From JASHVB01 sp036489395 (GTDB taxonomy: Bacteria; Pseudomonadota; Alphaproteobacteria; Acetobacterales; Acetobacteraceae): a stretch of 21,895 bases of DNA. The notes below the pieces were generated by a model, which was not told where the DNA came from, did no database searches, and was given only the letters and a program-made list of their open reading frames with translations. Made by a program: the position numbers and the translations under genes. The stretch is taken from the NCBI GenBank assembly GCA_036489395.1, contig DASXFW010000352.1, positions 1 to 21,895 of the forward strand, written 5' to 3'. Below are positions 1-7,561 of the stretch, piece by piece; position 1 is the stretch's first letter, and every line of letters starts with the position of its first letter.

Positions 1-18
1 ACAAGAAACTGGAGCCCC

Positions 19-122
19 CTGTCATTGCGAGGCCGCTTGGCCGAAGCAATCCCGTTCGTGACGAGCTGCCGGCGGCTCGTCACGAACGGGATTGCTTCGG
101 CCAAGCGGCCTCGCAATGACAG
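19..122. repeat. Perfect 48-bp inverted repeat (dispersed palindromic element, copy 1)
   Basis: Bases 19-66 and 75-122 are exact reverse complements (48 bp each) around an 8-nt loop, with termini ctgtcattgcg / cgcaatgacag. The transcript could form a very long hairpin just beyond the stop of the copper operon (stop at 221). Related copies lie at 7454-7554 and 11133-11259. Bases 123-182 (ending in cgcaatgacag) are an attached flanking unit that also appears, reverse-complemented, in the third copy. No ORF or transposase lies inside, so it is a non-autonomous, REP/MITE-like intergenic element. Confidence 0.9.
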
Positions 123-182
123 AATGCTGCCGTTTCATCCAGGGCGGGTCGGCCGCGGGCCGGTGGCCAACTCGCAATGACA
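123..182. repeat. Flanking unit of the palindromic repeat (partial copy)
   Basis: This stretch contains cgtttcatccag and ends ggccaactcgcaatgacag. Its reverse complement matches the left part of the repeat at 11133-11185, which shares the start ctgtcattgcgagttg, an accgg block, ctggatgaaacg and a gca trinucleotide in the same order. The full repeat is therefore a palindrome plus an asymmetric arm, present here in the opposite orientation to the third copy. Confidence 0.7.
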
Positions 183-220
183 GTGAGGCCGAGCGTTTCC
201 ACTCATGGGGAAAAGCGCTC

Positions 221-2116
221 CTAGTGGTGATGTGCATGCCCGCCTCCTGCCGCGACTGCAAGCGGATTTGCGGCGACATCCTGCAACACGGTGGCGAGCT
301 TTGCAGGATCGTTCCAGTCGCCGGCGTCGCCCGGCTGCCAGCGCAGGCGCAGCCAGCCGTTTGCGTCGGCCACCGCCTGGGTCCCGCCGAGTGCATCCGG
401 CGCCAGGCCCAGCAGGATGGCGAACGCATCCCAGGTGGCGGTTTCGACGGAGGCGCACGCGGCGCCGCTCGGCTTGATCGGATGGCCGGGCGCCGACAGC
501 ACGATGGTCGTCACGTCCAGGTTCTTCGGTAGTGTCGCAAGATGCGGCATGCCGTCGGTGGCGGCGATGATGCGCACCAGGCGCCCGTGCAGATCGTCGC
601 GGTCGATCGCCGACCCGTCGGCGCAGTCGGCGTCGAACTGCGGCAGCTCGATCGGATGGTTCCAGCGTCCGGTGGTGTGCATGCTCCAACCGGCGTTGTG
701 CGCTTTCAGAAAGTCGATGAGCGCCCATCGCGTATCGCTGGACAGCACCGTGCCGAACGCTGGCATCGCCGGTTTTCCGGACGGCGCGTTGATGCCGTGC
801 GAGATGAACCAGTAGAGATCGCCCTCGGTGTGGCCCCAGAAATGCGGTGCGGTGAGATCGGACGGCGGGATCGGCAGTGTCTTCGCGGCGGGTCCGTTCC
901 CTTGCGCCTCGGCGCCGTGGCAGACGGTGCAATTGGCGCGGAACACCGCCTGGCCGTGCACGATGGAGCTGTCGGCGAACTCGGTGGGCGACGTGACGAA
1001 TGTGGTCGGATGGGCGGAGGTGCTCAGCAATTGAGTCAGATCCGGCCACGCCAGGCCCAGGCATACCACGAGCGCGGCGATCGCCGGCCACAGGATCGGC
1101 CGCCAGAACCAGCCGGCCAGCACCGCCGCCGCCGCGATCAGGCTGGGCCACAGCGCCTGCAACAGCAGCGTGCGGCCGAACGGATCGAACACCAGTTCCA
1201 GGCTCGGTTGGCGGGCGAATGGCCAGATCGGCGCCTCGTGCGTCGCCGGCGTGCCGGACGCGAGAAACGCCGCGACGACGATGACCAGGGCGCCGAGCAT
1301 CGCCTCGATCAGGATAGAGGTGCGCATCAGTCCGCGAATGGCGCCATCGTCCGCCGCGCGCAGGCGGTCGGTGAAGAAGAAGCGGTTGATGCAGGCCAGC
1401 GCCAGCAGCAGAAAGAACAGGCCGAGCTTTGACAGGGCGATGTGGCCATAGGCGGTGCCGAAGAGCCCGGGCAGGCTGCCGATCAGTTCCCACGCCTGCA
1501 CCAGCGCGGTGCCGGCGAGCAGCAGCACGGCGCTCAGCCCGATCGGGGAAAACGCATGCGCGGCGGTTGATGCCGCGCGGGGCGGCAGCGCTCCGACCAG
1601 GATGAACAGCGGCAGGAGGCCGCCCAGCCAGGCACCCGCGGCGAGCAAGTGCAGCGCCTCGGAGACCAGCAGCATGGCGCCCGCGGCGCCGCCGGTGGCG
1701 CCGGCATGGCCCATGGCGCCTTGCATCGCCAGCGCCGCACCGGTCAGCACCAAGGCCCCCGCCAATCGCCAGCCCTGGCCGTTCAGCAGTGGCAGGGTGC
1801 CCAGCAGCAATGCGAAGCGGATCAGCACGAGGTGGCCGAACTGCGTGTCGCGCACGACCAGCAGCAATGCGTGCAGCGCGTCGCCGAGCGAAGTGGCACC
1901 GGCGATCTCCACCGACTGCAGCACCAGCCAGCAGACGCCGATGAGCAGCGCGAGGGTGGTTGACCGGCGCGCCAGGACGACCAGACGCTGGCGCGCGGAT
2001 GCCGGCGTATTTGTCGGCACGACCAGCGCCAGCGACACCAATGTGCCGAACAGCGACGCCAGCGCGATCACGTGGGTGCCGCGCAGCAGCGCCAGGATGA
2101 TGGCTTCCGCGTCCAT
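221..2116 (-). CDS. copD: Copper resistance CopD-domain membrane protein fused to a C-terminal c-type cytochrome domain
   Basis: A 631-residue inner-membrane protein. Residues ~1-360 hold many hydrophobic helices with His-containing segments (RGTHVIALASLFG, SEALHLLAAGAWLGGLLPL), typical of the CopD/YcnJ copper-import family. Residues ~380-480 form a cytochrome c domain: CTVCH at 396-400 binds haem covalently, and Met451 in GKPAMPAFG is the likely sixth ligand. The protein ends in GHAHHH, a probable metal-binding tail. Stand-alone CopD is about 300 residues; the longer CopD-cytochrome form is known in proteobacteria. It starts 3 nt after the copC stop, so the two are co-translated. The likely role is moving copper from periplasmic CopC across the membrane, with the haem domain allowing electron transfer or copper redox; that link is inference. 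Confidence 0.85.
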   Translation of the reverse strand: MDAEAIILALLRGTHVIALASLFGTLVSLALVVPTNTPASARQRLVVLARRSTTLALLIGVCWLVLQSVEIAGATSLGDALHALLLVVRDTQFGHLVLIRFALLLGTLPLLNGQGWRLAGALVLTGAALAMQGAMGHAGATGGAAGAMLLVSEALHLLAAGAWLGGLLPLFILVGALPPRAASTAAHAFSPIGLSAVLLLAGTALVQAWELIGSLPGLFGTAYGHIALSKLGLFFLLLALACINRFFFTDRLRAADDGAIRGLMRTSILIEAMLGALVIVVAAFLASGTPATHEAPIWPFARQPSLELVFDPFGRTLLLQALWPSLIAAAAVLAGWFWRPILWPAIAALVVCLGLAWPDLTQLLSTSAHPTTFVTSPTEFADSSIVHGQAVFRANCTVCHGAEAQGNGPAAKTLPIPPSDLTAPHFWGHTEGDLYWFISHGINAPSGKPAMPAFGTVLSSDTRWALIDFLKAHNAGWSMHTTGRWNHPIELPQFDADCADGSAIDRDDLHGRLVRIIAATDGMPHLATLPKNLDVTTIVLSAPGHPIKPSGAACASVETATWDAFAILLGLAPDALGGTQAVADANGWLRLRWQPGDAGDWNDPAKLATVLQDVAANPLAVAAGGGHAHHH

Positions 2117-2119
2117 CGT

Positions 2120-2521
2120 TCAGGGGCCGACGGTGAAGTGGAACCGGCCCTCGGTCTTGTGGGTATCGACCGAGGTGACATGCCAGGTCACGGTGTACTT
2201 CCCGGGCGGCAATTTCGGCAGGTTGACCGACAGTTTCCGCTGCTCGCCGTTCAGCAGATGCGGGTGGCCTTCGTCCACGCGGGCGCCTTGCGCGTTTTGC
2301 ACCTCGATGGTGCTGAAGTCCGGCTCGACGCCCTCGGTGTAGGTGATGGTCACCGCGGAGGGCGAGGCGGGCAGGTCGCTGCCGACCGGAGGATTGGACC
2401 TTTGCAGGAACGCGTGCGCGTAGGCCGGCGTTGCCGTGGATAGCAGCACCGGCAGCAGCAGGTGGGTCCAGCGCGCATGGATCGGGCGCCCTGAGGCTCG
2501 ATGCCTGGGGGTTCCATTCAT
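2120..2521 (-). CDS. copC: Periplasmic copper-binding protein CopC
   Basis: 133 residues. A signal peptide (hydrophobic core ~19-33) ends in AYA, so the mature protein begins His36-Ala-Phe (HAFLQRSNPPVGS). The N-terminal His is the known first Cu(II) ligand of CopC. The C-terminal motif SVDTHKTEGRFHF supplies Asp119 and His121, matching the DxH part of the Cu(II) site. The fold is a small cupredoxin-like beta barrel. The reading frame stays open further upstream, but the ATG at 2521 is preferred: it gives the signal peptide, lies 5 nt after the preceding stop and follows a GGTGA-type SD. It is followed 3 nt later by copD, the standard pairing for periplasmic copper capture and import. Confidence 0.92.
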   Translation of the reverse strand: MNGTPRHRASGRPIHARWTHLLLPVLLSTATPAYAHAFLQRSNPPVGSDLPASPSAVTITYTEGVEPDFSTIEVQNAQGARVDEGHPHLLNGEQRKLSVNLPKLPPGKYTVTWHVTSVDTHKTEGRFHFTVGP

Positions 2522-2526
2522 GGCGG

Positions 2527-3438
2527 TCACCACTGCGAAATCGGCTTGCCGAGGGTGTTCGGCATCAGGTCGTCGAAATAGAGGTGGTACTGCGCGATCA
2601 CGCCGATGTTGTGCCCGGCCGCGCCGTTGAGCGGCCACAGAACTTCGACGTTGAAGGCCTGGTAGGTGCCGGTCCAGGTGGCGCCGGTGCCGAGCAAGTA
2701 TGAGGTCGGCTGGCTGATGCCTGCGACGGCGGATGATCCGGCGGCGGAGCTCCATGTAAGCTCGACGAGCGGCGTCAGGTTCGCTGGGATGCCGGTCAGG
2801 CCGTAGCTTTTGATTTGCGACTGCAGGTACGGGATCGAGTACTGCAGCGTCAGGCCGCCGGACCAGGTTGTGACGTTGCCGCCGGCCGCCGGGCCGGTGT
2901 TCGGCATGTTGTAGTCAAGCTCGCCGGTGATGGCGAAGGGACGGATCGGGTCCCAGGGAATGTCGCCCAGCCCCTTGCCGAAGAAGCCCGACACGGAGGT
3001 GGTGTCGTAGCCGGAGTCGATCCCGGCGGTGCCGGCGCGGCCGAAGAACTGGGTGACCTCGACCGAGCTCATGAACTCGTGCTGCGGCAGGATGATCCAG
3101 TTGTATTTCAACTGCACATAGGCATCGCCGAAGCCGCCGTGCGTCTTGTTGCCATCGTTCGAATCGTTGGCGATCCAGTCGTAATCGGTGCCGATGCCGA
3201 AGCCGAGCTGCGGCGTGATGGTCTTGTCGTATTCGACATTGGCGTCGGTGGTCCAGCTCTTGCCGTCCGGGCTGGTGAGCGAAATCAGCGGCAGATTGGC
3301 CTCGTCGCCGACGCCGGGATCGTCGATCAGGTCGGTGTTGACGAAGATGCGGGCGCCGGCGACGGCATGGGCGAACGCCGGCTGGGAAATAAGCACCGCC
3401 GCCGCGGCAAGCGCGGCCGGCGTGGCAAGTTTGGGCAT
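2527..3438 (-). CDS. Secreted beta-rich protein, probable outer-membrane porin-like component of the copper locus
   Basis: About 303 residues. The signal peptide MPKLATPAALAAAAVLISQPAFA is followed by alternating polar/aromatic beta strands and ends in aromatic ISQW, typical of outer-membrane barrels. I chose the ATG at 3438 over the one at 3465 because AGGAG lies 7 nt upstream and it starts the signal peptide cleanly. The stop is 5 nt before copC, so it belongs to the operon. Similar 'transporter' or hypothetical barrel proteins occur next to copC/copD in alphaproteobacteria. A role as an outer-membrane copper route is inferred from position only; no metal-binding motif is obvious. Confidence 0.7.
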   Translation of the reverse strand: MPKLATPAALAAAAVLISQPAFAHAVAGARIFVNTDLIDDPGVGDEANLPLISLTSPDGKSWTTDANVEYDKTITPQLGFGIGTDYDWIANDSNDGNKTHGGFGDAYVQLKYNWIILPQHEFMSSVEVTQFFGRAGTAGIDSGYDTTSVSGFFGKGLGDIPWDPIRPFAITGELDYNMPNTGPAAGGNVTTWSGGLTLQYSIPYLQSQIKSYGLTGIPANLTPLVELTWSSAAGSSAVAGISQPTSYLLGTGATWTGTYQAFNVEVLWPLNGAAGHNIGVIAQYHLYFDDLMPNTLGKPISQW

Positions 3439-3503
3439 GTCTGGACTCCTGGACATGAGTTGCACGGCGCGCGCGGCGCCGCGTCACGGCACGGACCGGG
3501 AAC

Positions 3504-3887
3504 TCAGGCCAGGATGGGGGGACCGCGCGGCTGCGCGGCATTCGGCGATGCGACGGGGGGCGCGGTGGCAGGCGGCGGCATGCCCTCGCGCGAGAGGGCG
3601 ACGATTTGCGGCGGTACCGGCAACGGCGGCTGCGCGCCGGACAGCACGTGGCCCGACGTGGCGACCGCGGCACACAGCGGACAGAACATGCAGTGCGGCG
3701 CGCGATGCGGTGCGGCGGGGGAGTGGTCGTCGGCGGGGGTGTTCGCGTGGCAGATCGGGCTGGTCTGGCTGAGCTGCATCAGCTCCATCATCTGCGGCTG
3801 CAGCACGATGGCGCCGACGGCGATCTGCACGGCCAGGGCCAGCAGGACAAGCGGCAGGCCGAACACCGTGGTGGGGCGCGGGCGCAT
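3504..3887 (-). CDS. DUF2946-like small membrane protein with a Cys cluster
   Basis: 127 residues. An N-terminal hydrophobic helix (~8-29) is followed by a short metal-ligand region with Cys46, His61 and a cluster His65-Cys66-x-x-Cys69-Pro-x-Cys72, then a Pro/Ala-rich tail. The HC-x2-CP arrangement after one helix is typical of DUF2946 proteins, which sit in copper loci; biochemical function is not established. It is the first gene of the operon, 65 nt before the barrel gene. The start at 3887 lacks a clear SD; a possible promoter lies almost against the ATG, so the mRNA may be nearly leaderless. A copper or haem-related periplasmic or membrane role is inferred from context. Confidence 0.65.
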   Translation of the reverse strand: MRPRPTTVFGLPLVLLALAVQIAVGAIVLQPQMMELMQLSQTSPICHANTPADDHSPAAPHRAPHCMFCPLCAAVATSGHVLSGAQPPLPVPPQIVALSREGMPPPATAPPVASPNAAQPRGPPILA

Positions 3888-3896
3888 CGAGCGGGA

Positions 3897-3924
3897 ACAA
3901 TAGGGACGGTTGCGGGTTGCGCAA
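3897..3924 (-). promoter_or_regulatory. Candidate sigma70-type promoter of the copper operon
   Basis: On the minus strand TTGCGC (3919-3924) and TATTGT (3897-3902) are spaced by 16 nt. The -10 lies only about 10 nt before the ATG at 3887, which would give a leader of a few bases and fits the missing SD. I see no clear CueR or CsoR dyad here. Confidence 0.3.
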
Positions 3925-4373
3925 GGGTTCGGATGGCGTCGCGATCGGTGGCGGTTCGGCGCCAGAGAGTCAGGGGCGAGACGTCAGGTGGCGATGCCAC
4001 GAGCCTTTGCTCGCGGCTGAATGGAGGGTGTCCGCGGCGTCCCCGGGATGCCCTCGGGGCGCCGGACCTCGCCCCACTGCCTCGGCGACGCGACCCCGCG
4101 CCCCCAGGCGAAGGTCATGTGCAGAAGCCCCTGTGAGACGCGCCGCCCAGCCCGCCACAAAGCCACCGCCGCGGCCGTTACGCGCATCCGGCTCACCCCG
4201 CGCGCAACGAGACGGACGCGAGACCGTGAGATACCCGTGAGACGCACCCGCCCCACGCCGCCGACACCGGATGACACCGGCCGCCGGACCCTCTATCTGC
4301 TGCTGCGGCGCAGCGTGCGCCCGGGAGTGGCCCCGGCTTCTGACCGCTGATCCATCATCACTGACGACTGAAC
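3925..4373. other. Gene-free divergent intergenic region (copper operon / lepA)
   Basis: About 450 bp between divergent operons. Short open frames exist on both strands, but they are Arg/Pro/Ala-rich with no recognisable domain or SD, as expected by chance at high GC. The one neat structure is a hairpin at 3996-4017 (GCC-A-CGAGC, loop CTTT, GCTCG-C-GGC). I found no tRNA, SRP RNA or cobalamin-riboswitch consensus. It probably holds the lepA promoter, but I cannot place it. Confidence 0.5.
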
Positions 4374-6179
4374 ATGACCGACACCCCGATCGACCACATC
4401 CGCAACTTCGCGATCATCGCCCACATCGACCACGGGAAATCCACCCTGGCCGACCGGCTGATCCAGGTCACCGGCGCGCTCAGCGACCGGGAGATGACCA
4501 ACCAGGTCCTCGACTCGATGGACCTGGAGCGCGAGCGCGGCATCACCATCAAGGCGCAGACCGTCCGCCTCACCTACCAGGCGAAGAACGGCCAAGTGTA
4601 CGAGCTGAACCTGATGGACACCCCCGGCCACGTGGACTTCGCCTACGAGGTGTCGCGCAGCCTCGCCGCCTGCGAAGGTTCCCTGCTGGTGGTGGACGCG
4701 TCCCAGGGGGTGGAGGCGCAGACGCTCGCCAACGTCTATCAGGCGATCGAGGCGAACCACGAGATCGTCCCCGTCCTGAACAAGATCGACCTTCCCGCCG
4801 CCGAGCCGGAACGGGTGAAGCAGCAGATCGAGGACGTGATCGGCCTGGATGCGTCGGATGCCGTGGAGATCAGCGCCAAGACCGGGCTGAACATCGACGC
4901 GGTGCTGGAGGCGCTGGTGCACCGCCTGCCGCCGCCCAAGGGCGACGGCGCGGCGCCGCTGAAGGCGCTGCTGGTGGACAGTTGGTACGACCAGTACCTC
5001 GGCGTGGTGATCCTGGTGCGGGTGAAGGACGGCCGCCTGAAGCGCGGCGCGCGCATCCGCATGATGTCGAACGGCGCGGTGCACTCGGTGGAGCAAGTGG
5101 GGGTGTTCTCGCCGAAGATGATCCCGACCGACGATCTGGGGCCGGGCGAAATCGGCTTCATCACCGCGTCGATCAAGACGGTGGCGGATTGCTCGGTTGG
5201 CGACACGATCACCGACGACCGTGCGCCGGCGGCGGCGGCCCTGCCGGGGTTCAAACCGTCGGTCCCGGTGGTGTGGTGCGGGCTGTATCCGGTCGATGCC
5301 GACGATTTCGAGAAGCTGCGCGAGTCGCTGGGCAAGCTGCGGCTGAACGATGCGAGCTTCCATTACGATCCGGAGACGTCCGCCGCGCTGGGGTTTGGAT
5401 TTCGCTGCGGGTTCCTCGGGCTGCTGCACCTGGAGATCATCCAGGAGCGGCTGACGCGCGAGTTCGACCTGGACCTGATCGCGACCGCGCCTTCCGTAGT
5501 GTACCACGTGCATCGCACCAACGGCGAGGTGATGGAGCTGCATAATCCGGTGGACATGCCAGACCCGGTGCACATCGACCACATCGAGGAACCGTGGATC
5601 CGCGCCACCATCATGGTGCCGGACGATTACCTCGGCGTGGTGCTGCATCTGTGCACCGACCGGCGTGGCGTGCAGGTGGACCTGACGTATGTCGGCAACC
5701 GGGCGATGGTGGTGTACCGGCTGCCGTTGAACGAGGTGGTGTTCGATTTCTACGACCGGCTGAAATCGGTGTCGCGCGGCTATGCCAGCTTCGACTACCA
5801 GATGGACGGTTACGCGCCGGGCGACCTGGTGCGGATTTCCATCCTGGTGAACGGCGATGCGGTGGACGCTCTGTCGTTCGTCGCGCATCGCAACGTGGCG
5901 GAGAACCGCGGGCGGGCGATCTGCGGCAAGCTGAAGGACCTGATCCCGCGGCAATTGTTCAAGATCGCAGTGCAGGCGGCGATCGGCGGGCGGGTGATCG
6001 CGCGCGAAACGATCAGCGCGCTGTCGAAGGACGTGACCGCGAAGTGCTACGGCGGCGATATCACGCGGAAGCGGAAGCTGCTGGAGAAGCAGAAGGAAGG
6101 CAAGAAGCGGATGCGCCAGTTCGGCAAGGTGGAGATTCCGCAGTCGGCCTTCCTGGCGGCGTTGAAGATGGATGGGTAG
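4374..6179 (+). CDS. lepA: Elongation factor 4 (LepA), ribosome back-translocating GTPase
   Basis: 601 residues, the usual LepA length. The G1 loop is AHIDHGKST (16-24), with G3 DTPGH (82-86) and G4 NKID (136-139). The C-terminal LepA-specific domain includes the conserved basic segment ITRKRKLLEKQKEGKKR and ends near FLAALKMDG. It is a translational GTPase that binds the ribosome and is membrane-associated under stress in other bacteria. The ATG at 4374 puts the G1 loop at the standard distance. No operon partner is evident: the copper operon runs away from it, and the next gene downstream is on the other strand. Confidence 0.98.
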   Translation: MTDTPIDHIRNFAIIAHIDHGKSTLADRLIQVTGALSDREMTNQVLDSMDLERERGITIKAQTVRLTYQAKNGQVYELNLMDTPGHVDFAYEVSRSLAACEGSLLVVDASQGVEAQTLANVYQAIEANHEIVPVLNKIDLPAAEPERVKQQIEDVIGLDASDAVEISAKTGLNIDAVLEALVHRLPPPKGDGAAPLKALLVDSWYDQYLGVVILVRVKDGRLKRGARIRMMSNGAVHSVEQVGVFSPKMIPTDDLGPGEIGFITASIKTVADCSVGDTITDDRAPAAAALPGFKPSVPVVWCGLYPVDADDFEKLRESLGKLRLNDASFHYDPETSAALGFGFRCGFLGLLHLEIIQERLTREFDLDLIATAPSVVYHVHRTNGEVMELHNPVDMPDPVHIDHIEEPWIRATIMVPDDYLGVVLHLCTDRRGVQVDLTYVGNRAMVVYRLPLNEVVFDFYDRLKSVSRGYASFDYQMDGYAPGDLVRISILVNGDAVDALSFVAHRNVAENRGRAICGKLKDLIPRQLFKIAVQAAIGGRVIARETISALSKDVTAKCYGGDITRKRKLLEKQKEGKKRMRQFGKVEIPQSAFLAALKMDG

Positions 6180-6238
6180 CTTTTATCGTATTCCCAATTT
6201 ACTTGCTCGGGGGACCGCCCCTGCGTGTGTTGCAACCA

Positions 6239-6802
6239 TTACATTGCGACATAGTAAATGAAATTGCCATGACCCACGACTTGCTGTATAAGATCGAAGT
6301 CCGCTCGGTTCGCCGTCAGTACTGGCACTCCCATCCTGGCTGCCGTCAGGTACACGACCGCATCATTGAAAAAGACATTGAGCTGATCCCTTGCGAAGTT
6401 CTGGACCCTCGCCAGGATTCCACAGACCGCGCCCGCCTCGGCCAGGGTTGCGGGACTCGCATGCAGGACGCGGCTGGCCGGGACAGCCTCGAACAATCGC
6501 TCGAAATACGCCCAGGCCGGAACGAAATTGGCACTGTCCGGGTGCAGCTTGCTCAGCCCTATGACGACTTCGGCAATGCAGAGCGAGCTATGAAACCGCA
6601 ATGCCCGGTCCAGAAGGCCGGTCGCCACGTTCGGCAACCTGCCCGCGACCTCGTGAAGGTAAACCGTGGTATCGAGCAGAATTCGTGTCGTTCCGGTCGC
6701 GGACGAAACCGGGACAAGTTCGGACTCCGGGCGCACGGACAACTGAGAAAGCTGCCGATCCGGTTTATACCGCCGTCTGATCGCCGCGAGATCGACAGGC
6801 AC
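6239..6802 (-). CDS. PIN-domain toxin of a VapBC-like type II toxin-antitoxin pair
   Basis: 187 residues, likely a Mg-dependent RNase of the PIN fold. Acidic residues are Asp44 (ILLDTTVYLHE), Glu78 (CIAEVV), Asp147 (FFNDAVVYLTAARMG) and Asp168 (TANRADFD). It starts with GTG at 6802, 12 nt after the stop of the VapB-like gene. About 40 residues precede the first PIN strand, an N-terminal extension absent from most VapC proteins; an internal start is possible, but there is no better SD. The stop leaves 59 bp before the convergent lepA stop. Confidence 0.8.
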   Translation of the reverse strand: MPVDLAAIRRRYKPDRQLSQLSVRPESELVPVSSATGTTRILLDTTVYLHEVAGRLPNVATGLLDRALRFHSSLCIAEVVIGLSKLHPDSANFVPAWAYFERLFEAVPASRVLHASPATLAEAGAVCGILARVQNFARDQLNVFFNDAVVYLTAARMGVPVLTANRADFDLIQQVVGHGNFIYYVAM

Positions 6803-6814
6803 GGTCCGCCACGT

Positions 6815-7021
6815 TCATATGTCGAGGTGAAGCCCCGGCAGGCTGCCTCGCGCCGCCCGAGCAATATCGGCCGAGGGGTCCGCCTCGCTCAGCAGACGCA
6901 AGGCGAATTCCACAACCCGCGCCGGGTCCGCAAGCCCCGTGCGCTCCATCGCAAGCCGCAGCGTCTCGGAATCGACGATAACCGAGGCGACCGGCTTTTC
7001 CGCAGGGATCATCGTATCCAT
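6815..7021 (-). CDS. VapB-like antitoxin, partner of the downstream PIN toxin
   Basis: 68 residues. The segment VIVDSETLRLAMERTGLADPA and the end RGSLPGLHLDI resemble VapB-type antitoxins (ribbon-helix-helix start, LTG-like turn, toxin-binding tail ending in a short GxLPG motif). It precedes a PIN gene by 12 nt in the usual antitoxin-toxin order. No strong SD lies before the ATG at 7021, and a second ATG occurs at 7012. Antitoxins of this kind neutralise the toxin and repress their own promoter. The family assignment is from pattern memory and is moderately sure. Confidence 0.65.
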   Translation of the reverse strand: MDTMIPAEKPVASVIVDSETLRLAMERTGLADPARVVEFALRLLSEADPSADIARAARGSLPGLHLDI

Positions 7022-7038
7022 GGAAACACCGTAGGCGT

Positions 7039-7134
7039 TCAGCCGGCCTCAAAGCAATGGGACCGTTCCACCCTGGCACTGGTCGCCTCTTCAAGCACAA
7101 GCGGCGCGAGAAAGCTGGTGTCAAAGTATCGCAT
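7039..7134 (-). pseudogene. Truncated PIN toxin gene (31 codons), remnant partner of the Phd-type antitoxin
   Basis: The ATG at 7134 overlaps the antitoxin TGA (TGATG) and begins MRYFDTSFLAPLVLEEATSA, the canonical N-terminus of a PIN toxin with first catalytic Asp5. After about 24 residues the match ends; the frame reads through ...SHCFEAG and stops at 7039. The three other catalytic acids are missing, so no active nuclease can be made. The intact VapB/PIN pair starts 18 nt beyond the stop, which suggests a deletion or recombination that fused two toxin-antitoxin loci. Confidence 0.8.
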
Positions 7135-7367
7135 CAAAGCGCTTCGTCGCGGGTCGCACGCAACAGCGTAGCGCTCGGCTCGCGCCAACGCGGCATCCTG
7201 GCACGGAACGCGGCCAGGGAGCGCAAGGGGCGCTTGGGCTCGGCCACTGCGGAAACGCGGGCGACTGGTTTGCCGTGGCGGGTGATGACGATGTCCTCGC
7301 CCGCTTCCACCCGGTCGAGCAATTCGCTCAGGTGGCTTTTCGCCTGCGCCAGGTTCACGGTCAGCAT
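7134..7367 (-). CDS. Phd/YefM-family antitoxin with a broken toxin partner
   Basis: 77 residues: MLTVNLAQAKSHLSELLDRV and VITRHGKPVARV are the classic Phd/YefM DNA-binding fold. I chose the ATG at 7367 because GGAGG lies 4 nt upstream; an earlier ATG at 7397 would add ten unrelated residues. The 3' end overlaps the start of a truncated PIN gene. If expressed it is now an orphan antitoxin, which could still repress its promoter or cross-neutralise related toxins (inference). Confidence 0.85.
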   Translation of the reverse strand: MLTVNLAQAKSHLSELLDRVEAGEDIVITRHGKPVARVSAVAEPKRPLRSLAAFRARMPRWREPSATLLRATRDEAL

Positions 7368-7453
7368 TGGTCCTCCGATGACCAGAAATATGGTCATATC
7401 CTAGGACGGTCCAGCCGCGAGGGAAACTGCGGATGGCGCATAAGGACGGGCAG

Positions 7454-7554
7454 TGTCATTGCGCGGCGCTGGGCCGAAGCAGTCGCCTGCGAGCAGCGCG
7501 ACCGTGCGTCCACCTGCCGGAGATTGCTTCGGCGCTGGGCGCCTCGCAATGACA
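7454..7554. repeat. Dispersed palindromic element, copy 2 (imperfect)
   Basis: The ends are tgtcattgcg (7454-7463) and cgcaatgaca (7545-7554), with inner matching blocks gccgaagca and tgcttcggc. It is the same family as 19-122 and 11133-11259 but diverged, with a 40-nt-plus unpaired centre. It lies between the 5' end of the Phd-type gene and the 3' end of the dioxygenase gene. Confidence 0.8.
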
Positions 7555-7561
7555 GAATGTC

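Noticed and set aside
19..182. Repeated tgtcattgcgagg units considered as a CRISPR array
   Set aside because: The units are inverted, not direct and evenly spaced; there are no spacers and no cas genes in the window.
135..1493. Long minus-strand frame (452 codons) within the copD region
   Set aside because: It is a different frame of copD, Arg/His/Ala-rich with no domain. The copD frame has membrane helices and a CxxCH haem site.
3984..4277. 97-codon minus-strand frame in the gap before lepA
   Set aside because: No SD, no domain, and Arg/Gly/Val-rich composition as in random high-GC frames.
3925..4373. Cobalamin riboswitch or 4.5S RNA in the gap before lepA
   Set aside because: Neither the B12-box pattern nor the conserved SRP tetraloop region could be found on either strand.
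4293..5954. 553-codon minus-strand frame opposite lepA
   Set aside because: Antisense shadow of lepA; His/Arg/Gln/Val composition typical of high-GC mirror frames.
5594..7171. 525-codon plus-strand frame spanning the lepA end and the toxin-antitoxin genes
   Set aside because: It overlaps lepA in another frame and is antisense to the PIN and VapB genes; Arg/Gly-rich, no motif.
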